From Hysterangium stoloniferum (Eukaryota > Basidiomycota > Agaricomycetes > Hysterangiales > Hysterangiaceae), in the NCBI GenBank assembly GCA_015178975.1, contig WHVD01000045.1, forward strand, positions 186,001-250,000: 64,000 nt of DNA, given 5' to 3'. Within the stretch, counting starts at the first letter, position 1. Every line of letters starts with the position of its first letter. Below are positions 56,741 to 64,000 of this stretch, one piece after another. The notes beneath the pieces are model-generated. The model had not been told where the DNA came from. It made no database searches and worked only from the letters and a program-made list of their open reading frames with translations. The position numbers and the translations under genes were made by a program.

Positions 56741-58130
56741 TCAATGGCTTGCTTCGTGCCATCCCAATCGACATGAGAATAACAATCGCGGGGCTTTCTT
56801 TGACACTTTCCAGCGGCATTCTAATTGAAGTGATTGTCGTTCATAAATCGGATGTCATTCTATCCACCTGCCAATATATTCAACGTATACGCGTGCCATC
56901 AACGAATAGGAGGTGCGGAGAATCCGCGAAGGTGCTGTATACGCTCTTACATTGACTCAAACTATGTAGCTTTATACCACTTGGAAATCCAGGTACGAAG
57001 TGAAGAAATTAAAGTGAAATAGCACTATCCTCCTCCTAGGGAGATGTGTTGGCATTATCGAAGAGAAACGATTATAAATCGTGCCACATTGATCGAGCAA
57101 GACCTTCCCCAGGCCAACGATGTTTCGACCACGTTTGAATTAGACGATACGGATGCGGCAGTGGAAAGTGTGGTGTCGACACGTAAGAAAGAATTGGCGG
57201 TGACAACTAGACCTTCATAGTTGATCATGGATCCTTCTTTGATTGAACCGCGGATTGCGTCCATTTTCAACCCTCTCTCTTCACATTTCAACCACACCGG
57301 CAGGAGCAGTCCTATTGATCTTTTCTTAACTCGCTTTGTAAACGTATTTTCAAGCCACATAGTAGTATGATCCAATTTAAGAGCGCATACAGCCACTATT
57401 TCCCTTGCAGCATGTTCTACAGCTCTTTCTCACACACATATTGAATATATTAAGTGCTAGTCGTTGCTAGGACCACATCCGATTCATTAACGACCATCCC
57501 ATCATATTGAATACCACTACCAAATCTCGAAGAAGCCCCGCCACCTCGGTTCCCACGTCACTTACCTAGGATTACACGAAAGAAGTCATTCAAGAATAAA
57601 AGAGAACAGTAGGAATAATTACTGATCCATGACAACATTTCTCTCGTTCACGCGAATCTTATCTTCAAAATCCATGTTCAATCTCCAGGGTCGGGGATCT
57701 TATACCCCAAACCCTTGCAATAAACAAGGGCCTTTAACCCATATTCAATATCGTGGTGGATGGAATAAACATAAATATGACATCCTCGGGGGGTCATATT
57801 TATTTTTCGACATAGCAATCACTGTGGTGGAAATTTTTCGCCTTGCTAACCTTCTTCAATGAGAAAAGGGTGCTGGTCTCCATTCACATCAACTTGGGTG
57901 GGTTCCTTGCTTGTGAAGTCCTTAATACACTATGTTCAGCATCTTTTCTCTTGCAGTATTGTCTTTCATTTGTGCATGACATTACCACACCAGTCCATTT
58001 CTGATGTAAATGACTTGGAGACCACATTGGCCATGGGCGTCGGCTCTCAAAGGAATAATTGGGGCTATACTGAACTAATAGCTGGACCATCTGACCAAGA
58101 ATCTGCGTGTACCAGGGCTCTCTCCCCTCT
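56741..58130 (+). repeat. Plus-oriented C-type modules
   Basis: 56749-56955 (AIPIDMRITIAGLSLTLSSG) matches 11935-11687 on the opposite strand. On the minus strand, 57396-57055 (IRGSIKEGSMINYEGLVVTANSFLRVDTTLSTAA) matches A exon 5. On plus, 57629-57862 (KSMFNLQGRGSYTPNPCNKQ) and 57859-58215 (IHYVQHLFSCSIVFHLCM, then ELIAGPSDQESACT) match 1976-1531 and A exons 4-5. At about 58130 the sequence jumps to a minus-oriented downstream block. So 57055-57396 and 57629-58215 face opposite ways only a few hundred bases apart. Confidence 0.45.
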
Positions 58131-58911
58131 TTCAGCGAGTAGTCATTGGAGTATATTGAATCCCAGTGTAGAGAACCTTGCAGCAACTATTACAAGTGAC
58201 TATCTTCGCTTTTAAATTGTATGAAATTATGTAGCTTCATACAACTCTCAAGTTCGTGTCCTGTTTGAAATGATTGTCATTGATAAATAGGATATCAGTC
58301 TAGCCGCTGGTGGTGGCCGCGAGTGTATTCAATGCATGTATGGCATCAACACGTGCAACATGCAGAACGCGCGGCGGCGGCGAAAAGTGACTGTATGCGC
58401 TCTTATATTTGCTCGGCCTATGGCAGCTTTATTGTCAAGTTTTCAATGAAAGAGAATTGGTTTAAGGAATTCCCCCAGCACATTGACTCGCACAGTGTGG
58501 AGGCCCTTGGTGGGAAGATCATGGATCTGGTCGATTGAACATTACCCTGAAGGTATGATGAGCCTGAACGAGACATGCATCGAATTGGGGATGGGGGAGA
58601 CCTTTTTCAGACCTCCAGTGACATCTTACCTTGAAATGTGGATGGTAGTCTAGTCACGGCTAGTGCAAATGTATTCAACACACTTATGGGGACAACTGAG
58701 CAACTCGCGGCGATAATGAAAAGTGAAGACTTTATAGTTCTTACATAGATTCAAATCATATAGATTTATAACATCTGCAACCCCGGCTGCAATCCTGGTT
58801 TGGTTGAGATGTTTCGGCATCATCGAAGAGAAATGATTAGAAAGTGTGTCCAATCGATGGTGTAAGACCTTGGTCAGGGCAACCATGTGCCTTCAACACT
58901 GATAGGGGGGT
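58131..58911 (-). repeat. Downstream blocks of the 60.8 kb A gene
   Basis: 58886-58650 is the VALTKVLHHRLDTLSNHFSS block. 58538-58323 on plus is the longest version of an antisense frame (KSDCMRSYICSAYGSFIVKF, then IDSHSVEALGGKIMDLVD), which in other copies is split by a TAG (EEN, stop, FKEF). Direction of any transcription is unknown. Confidence 0.45.
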
Positions 58912-60784
58912 CTAATTAGACCGTACTGACACACAAGTGGAAGGTGTGGCGACCACGCAAAGGAAGGAACGCGCGGTGAAATCTAAAGTTTTAAGCGAGT
59001 AATTGAAGAATTTGTCGTTGGTCGTGCCGCGCATAATCTCACAATGTGGAAGAAGAGAAACGAGCATGGCGATGGTATCGAGGCTGCGCACTGTGGTCAA
59101 CGCAGATTCGGGCTCGGAAGATCCAGCTATCAGCTTCAGAGTCAATGCGATTATTCGCTCACCATACCAAAGGAGATCCCGATGAGGACTCGTGTGGGTC
59201 AGAATGAGACTGGTAGGACAGTGTCGTGGGTGGATGTAAGACGGTGCTGGAAGATAAAATATAGTGAACGTACCGTACGATGGGCCCAATGAACGAAGAA
59301 ACCACATTCAGCTGGTTGATGTGATCGGTGAGAAGCGTGCTGTCGTTGAAGAAGGTTTCCAAGGAGCCAATACTCCGAGACAGTGAATTCGACGTGTACC
59401 AATCAAGATGAAGTGTAAATGAGGCTATATGCATGGGTATGTCGTCCAATAAAACCCTCAATACAGCTCCAGCGATATCTCGAAACCATGCATCTTGGTG
59501 AATGCAACACAATAGAAGCTGGATAGGAGACTCATAAAAGTTAAGTCGTTGTGTCAGATATTCTCTGTTATGGTTTTGGTGGGAAGGATGAAATGGTGTG
59601 ATGACATGACGCACGGTTGTAACCATAATTCAATGCAACCTCTGATCGCCGTGAGCTCCCTTACAGATAGTGGACGCATCTGGCAGATCTCTTCCACGAT
59701 ATACGTAAGGCCGAAAAGGGGTAAGTGCCAATCAAATAATGAGACATAATGAGATTCTGAGAAATAACGGGCGATGTGTATGATAAATGATGATGCAACT
59801 TCATCAAAGTTGGTATGCAGCGGTGACTTGACTAAAACGTTGTATAATGATGACGTAATCACCGTTGGTGACGCGTCTCTATCTACCCAACGGACGCCGG
59901 GGCAGTGAAAGAAGGCCGCAGCCAAGAATGTCATAAGCTTCATAGTGTGACCTTTGCCGCTCCCGTAAGAAAATATCGGGAAACTCTCTAAAACCACTGT
60001 CGCTCTTCTCCGAATTTGAGACGGGTATATAGGTCTACGACTCAGATGTGAGTATTTCCAGTGTATTAAATGATTGAGGTATACCTACCTCGCCAAATCA
60101 GCACTGTCTTGAACTAGTCTTCCTAGTCTTGGCGGCGTGAGATGCTTGTGTAGAAACTTGCCCAAGGCACCACCGTCTTGTACCAAACGGGTGATTTCCC
60201 GGTATATTGTCAGCTTTGCGATCAGCGAAGCTGTCTTAGCACTGTGAAGGACTTTCATCCCAACCCTTTCCAAACCGACTCCACAGTAATACCCGGGGCC
60301 AATGTCAATACTTGACATTGTCCCCTGACTCCGTGAGATCATTCCCCAGTGATCGGCATGATTACAATAGGGGCTGAGGTTGGATGTCGTGTTGGTGGAT
60401 ATCTTAACAAAATTCGGTGGGTCATGGTAGCCCGTTTCTCCTTGACACTGAATACGCAGCATGTGACACATATCACATGGAATAGCATTATACTTTACTC
60501 ACCCACTCGTCAACCCAAATCTCTATATGGTTTGCAGACAGCTGTATGTGTTGCCTACCATCGGGGCCCCGATAACATACATCATGGCCGGGTTCGTTAC
60601 AACCCCATCGTTCTCGACGCTTCTTCCTGAACATCTCTCTCATCCCTTTAACAGGCTCGTCCCGTTGCTCTGAACTCAATACACCAGGGGAAACTAAGGG
60701 TGGGAGTTCCTCAATGCCTTCAAGGTCGATCTCATCCGTTGCCGAATCGTGATTCCCCGGAGTTGTCTCGTTGGAAGTAGACAT
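58912..60784 (-). CDS. Family A protein, intact, five exons, 524 residues, function unknown
   Basis: Exons: 60784-60503, 60447-60089, 59959-59615, 59564-59274 and 59209-58912; introns of 55, 129, 50 and 64 bases with GT-AG ends. Total 525 codons including the stop. N-terminal MSTSNETTPGNHDSAT, the motif CNEPGHDVCY, the WCQGETGYHDPPN junction, then the hydrophobic exons 3-5 ending FLCVVATPSTCVSVRSN. The exon 3 acceptor is ACGGGAG|C; the second AG of the tandem acceptor seen elsewhere is lost here. This is the longest intact member and the only intact minus-strand one. Its 5' flank is duplicated at 51.5 kb, where the sister copy carries one extra base. Confidence 0.75.
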
Positions 60785-60825
60785 TGGTGGGTAGGAGTCT
60801 CACCTACACTAGAAGGGGGTGCCTT

Positions 60826-60838
60826 GCTTTTGTGCCGC
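60826..60838 (-). promoter_or_regulatory. TATA-like element of the 60.8 kb A gene (weak)
   Basis: CGGCACAAAAGCAA on the minus strand sits about 45-55 bases before the ATG, matching CGGCATAAAAGC of other copies with T changed to C. Weak as a TATA box. Confidence 0.25.
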
Positions 60839-62758
60839 CACCAGTCGGAGAGCTAATTCCATGAAGGTACAGCGTTATGGCTGTACTTACACAGGATACA
60901 TTGCATTTCATTCCTGCCTTCGTCCACAAGGTTCCCTCCCCTTCCTTGAACCTTATAGGCCCCACCGTAATGAGGTCACTACTTCTTACACCTTCCAGTG
61001 AAGGCTCACACAGCATATAATAATGGTTCAGTCGATTGTCACATAGTATAGCATTTCTCAACGTCAGAGTTGAAAGCAAAACCGCTTTTCTGATATCGAG
61101 AAGGGACATTGCCATATACCTTATAAATGCAGTCCAAAGCGATACCCAATGGTTGCTGCCTTCAAGTTGCCGCTGTCAGCCTCAGGCTTTGTCCAGAGAG
61201 ATTGCACACTTCCCGTTTTTAATTTTGCAAACTTTCACCGAGGAGAAACCCGGGGCCAGTGATGACCTAGTCCCATTACTGGTAAGCAACGTGATTTTTT
61301 CATTCGCCCTCGCCATATCCTTGGTTGTGACGAATCAATCCGGGTGTGTATTAACACATTCTAAACATAATCTCGTCTCAGGCGACACTGACAGCTAGCC
61401 TTATTATTATCTCTGTCTGAGTGGAATGTTTCGCCTCACGCTCACACGATTGATGCGTGGACATTGCTCTTCAAAGCGACGATGACAAGGTAGATCAAGC
61501 ATTGTGACCCACCCGTAGTTTGACCTATTTCAGCTCTTGCGGTATGTAAAGATTCACCATGCTGGCTATGCTAATTTACATTCCCATTTTCTGTCATCTT
61601 TCTACCCCCTTGGGTGCTGCCAATTCCCCTGTGCCCTTGGAGCTCCACATAGGTCACCGTAGCAATCCCTCTTCGTTCCCACCCGATAGCCATTCATCGC
61701 AGCCCTGGGTTTGTCACCACAATCGATCCTTCATTTTCTCGTTTTGGCTAATTTGTCAGTCAAGGAATGGACGAGGTATCCTGAGTCTTAACATATTTCC
61801 GAGCTGATAATCGGCTATTGTCGTCAAAGAATGGGCGGAACATGCGACGCTTGCCACCGCAATACATCATAGTGGCTCTCAGATAATCGCAAGTGCAGCA
61901 GGATAACAAAAGGGTTATGTCTTGGGAATACCATTTGGATCATTCTTGACGACAATTATACTTCGGTACGCTGGTACCGGACCGCAAACGACAGCAATTC
62001 CTTTCAAAGACAGTGGAAATGGTCGAGCCCAGTCTCAGAATGGTTCAGAAACACTCCAAGGATATTTGCTGCCGTGAGACGTATATATATAGTCTTACAA
62101 TATATTTAATTATTAGTCACAAAATACAAAGTCCTACAAAGCCAAAGATATCATCGACACAATTCTCGTCAGCAATGAATTCCAGAGTTGCAATGAGCAT
62201 AAGAAGTGATTGAATGAGCTTTCAACCCGACTCAAATGATGTAAGTTTATGTAACTATTAATGCCGCCAAAGCGAGCTGAAAAAAACAGGAAAACAGGAA
62301 AGATATTATCCTCTTCCTTGCTTGCTTTCAATATACCAGTGAAAGGTGTGGCCACCGTGCAAAGGAAGGAACGAGGGGTAGAAACTAAATTCCCAAAACA
62401 TTCAAAGTTGAACCGGTTCGTTGAGCTGCGCATTGTCCCTTAATGTGGAAGGACATGAACAAGAATGGTGAGGGGAGAGAGCTTGAGGTACATGCAGATT
62501 CCAGGCCAGATGATCCAGCTATTAGTTCAGTATAACCGCAATTATTCCGTTGAGAGCCAACATCCGTGGTCAACATGGTCTCCGAGTGATTTGCGTCAGA
62601 AATGGACTGGGGAGAAGTTCTCATGCACAAATGAAAGACAATATTGCAAGAGGAGAGGTGGTGAACATAGTGTATTACGGACTCCACAAGCAAGGAAACC
62701 ACCCAAGTTGATGTGAATGGAGAGCAGCACCGTGTTATCATTGAAGAAGGTTAGCAAG
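60839..62758 (-). repeat. 5' flank of the 60.8 kb A gene (duplicate of 51.6-53.53 kb)
   Basis: Same blocks in the same order as 51555-53530, with scattered single-base differences. 62741-62134 on minus is C-type sequence (FTSTWVVSLLVESVIHYVHHL, then ELIAGSSGLESACT, then FLCTVATPFTGILKASKEE), i.e. an A exon 4-5 relative. After 62758 this copy continues as C-type sequence, whereas the other switches to the non-family insert. Confidence 0.6.
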
Positions 62759-63956
62759 GCGAAAAAATGCCACGACAGTGATTGCTATGTCAAAAATGAA
62801 TATGACCCACCAAGGATGTCATATATATTCCATCCACCACGATATTGAATGAGTTAAAGGCCCTTGTTTATTGCGAGGTTTTGGGATATAAGATCGCTGA
62901 CCCTGGAGATTGAACATGGATTTTGAAGAGAAGATTCGCGTGAACAAGAGAAATGTTGTCGTGGATCAGTGATTATTCCTACTGTTCTTTGTTATTCTTC
63001 AATGGCTTCCTTCATGTGAGCCTAGGTAAGTGACGTGGGAACTGAGGTGGCGGGGCTTCTTCGAGATTTGGTAGCGGTATTGCATATGATGGGATAGTCA
63101 TTAATGAATTGGATGTGGTTCTAGCCACGACTAGCACTTAAAATATTCAATATATATGTGAGAAAGAGCTGTAGAGGATGCTGGGAGTGAAAAAGTGGCT
63201 GTATGAGCTCTCAAATTTACTATGTGGCTTGAAAATACGGTTACAAAGCGAGTTAGGGAAAGATCAATAAAACTATGATCCTACCGGTCTGGTTGAAATG
63301 TGAAGAGAGAGGGTTGAGGTGCGGCGACGATGCATCAAGAGGCATTGACAGTGAGCACTAGACCTTCATAGTCGATTATGGATGCTTCGTTGGTTGAGCC
63401 GTGGATAACGTCTCAATGTACAAGGAGAGAAACAAGAATGGCGATGGTATTGAAGCTGCGCATCGTGGGACACGCGAGACCGGATCAGGGTAACCCCGAG
63501 TATTTCTTCGGCGCATAATGCAGCAACTCTGTTCGATGTGATGAGACGATGGCAAGGTATATTGAGGATTTTGAAGTACTGTGAGTCCTCGCCAATGTTA
63601 AAGCTGACATCTGGCGCTTTCTCCTTGGCTAGCATGATTGCGGTGACTAACTCACCAGTATTATTTTTGATAACACGGCCTGTCACCCTCATAGTTATAT
63701 TGCGGGGGTTATTTTCCGAAAAATGGAGATGTAAGTTGAATTCGTTAATGCTATCGACACATCAATGAAAGGTGTGGCGACTACGCATAGGAAGGAACAG
63801 GTGACGACAATTAACGTTCAAGAGTCCGACGTATCTTGTAGAAGAGTTCCTTAATATTAGATTGAATCAAATGATTGTTTCGTTACTCCTCTAACTGAAA
63901 TAATTCAAACATGACAATTGGCATGAAATCCAGTCAACCGAACGCACTCAATTGCG
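62759..63956 (-). pseudogene. C-type modules upstream of the last A gene
   Basis: 63692-63366 starts MRVTGRVIKNNTGELVTAIM and reads DVSFNIGEDSQYFKILNIPC, then LCAEEILGVTLI. It lacks part of the exon-5-like continuation found at 2828-2448 (a deletion near 63485). 62960-62820 holds a damaged KSMFNLQG module. The block is close to 1740-3090 of the left arm in order and sequence. Confidence 0.45.
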
Positions 63957-63958
63957 GT

Positions 63959-64000
63959 GCTTACCAAAATTCTGAGAGCCATAGTGTAATCGCTCAACGA
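63959..64000. repeat. Start of a second copy of the 53.53 kb insert
   Basis: The last 42 bases are identical to 53532-53573 (GCTTACCAAAATTCTG onward) but follow a different family position (after AGTCAACCGAA). The element therefore continues beyond the window. Confidence 0.7.

Noticed and set aside
1..64000. A bacterial-style defence or secretion system, CRISPR array or operon
   Set aside because: Spliced genes, fungal-type transposons and no regularly spaced short repeats or polycistronic runs.

Overview
This looks like nuclear DNA of a filamentous fungus, most likely a basidiomycete (Agaricomycetes). Genes are interrupted by GT-AG introns of about 50-64 bases (one of about 134). A MULE-type transposon and a Ty1/copia element are present, and a short protein motif recalls one common in agaricomycete hypothetical proteins. 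There are no bacterial operons, rRNA, tRNA or CRISPR that I can see. I cannot name the species.

Almost the whole window is one repeat landscape: many copies of a large unit carrying a five-exon gene of unknown function (called here family A). Three copies can be read end to end through four introns with the same phases and no stop: 14474-16313 (+, 511 aa), 19279-21129 (+, 514 aa) and 60784-58912 (-, 524 aa). Five more are near-complete but damaged: 23910-22386, 29046-27161, 35076-33238, 45580-43787 and 51554-49694 (all -). Fragments lie at 4280-4925 (-), 8893-9640 (+), 41430-42630 (+) and 54842-55083 (-). Between the A genes are diverged modules of the same ancestry (called B-type and C-type), mostly with stops.

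Layout. 1-4925 (-) and 8893-12480 (+) are two inverted arms of C-type and A-type sequence with a dead MULE transposon between them. 12.5-22.4 kb is a plus-strand tandem of two intact A genes, 4.8 kb apart. 22.4-36.3 kb holds three damaged minus-strand A copies and B modules. 36.3-41.4 kb is a 5'-truncated copia element with a 964-base solo LTR, carrying a GGAAC microsatellite, inserted in its reverse transcriptase. 41.4-42.76 kb is a plus-strand A fragment holding another solo LTR of 263 bases. 42.76-56 kb is minus-strand again, with two damaged A copies and a non-family insert at 53.53-54.84 kb. 56-58.13 kb is plus-strand C-type sequence. 58.13-64 kb is minus-strand with the third intact A gene, and its 5' flank duplicates that of the 51.5 kb copy.

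The genes do not form a recognisable pathway. The picture is local amplification, inversion and decay of one lineage of unknown proteins, with transposons inserting into the copies or sitting at their junctions.
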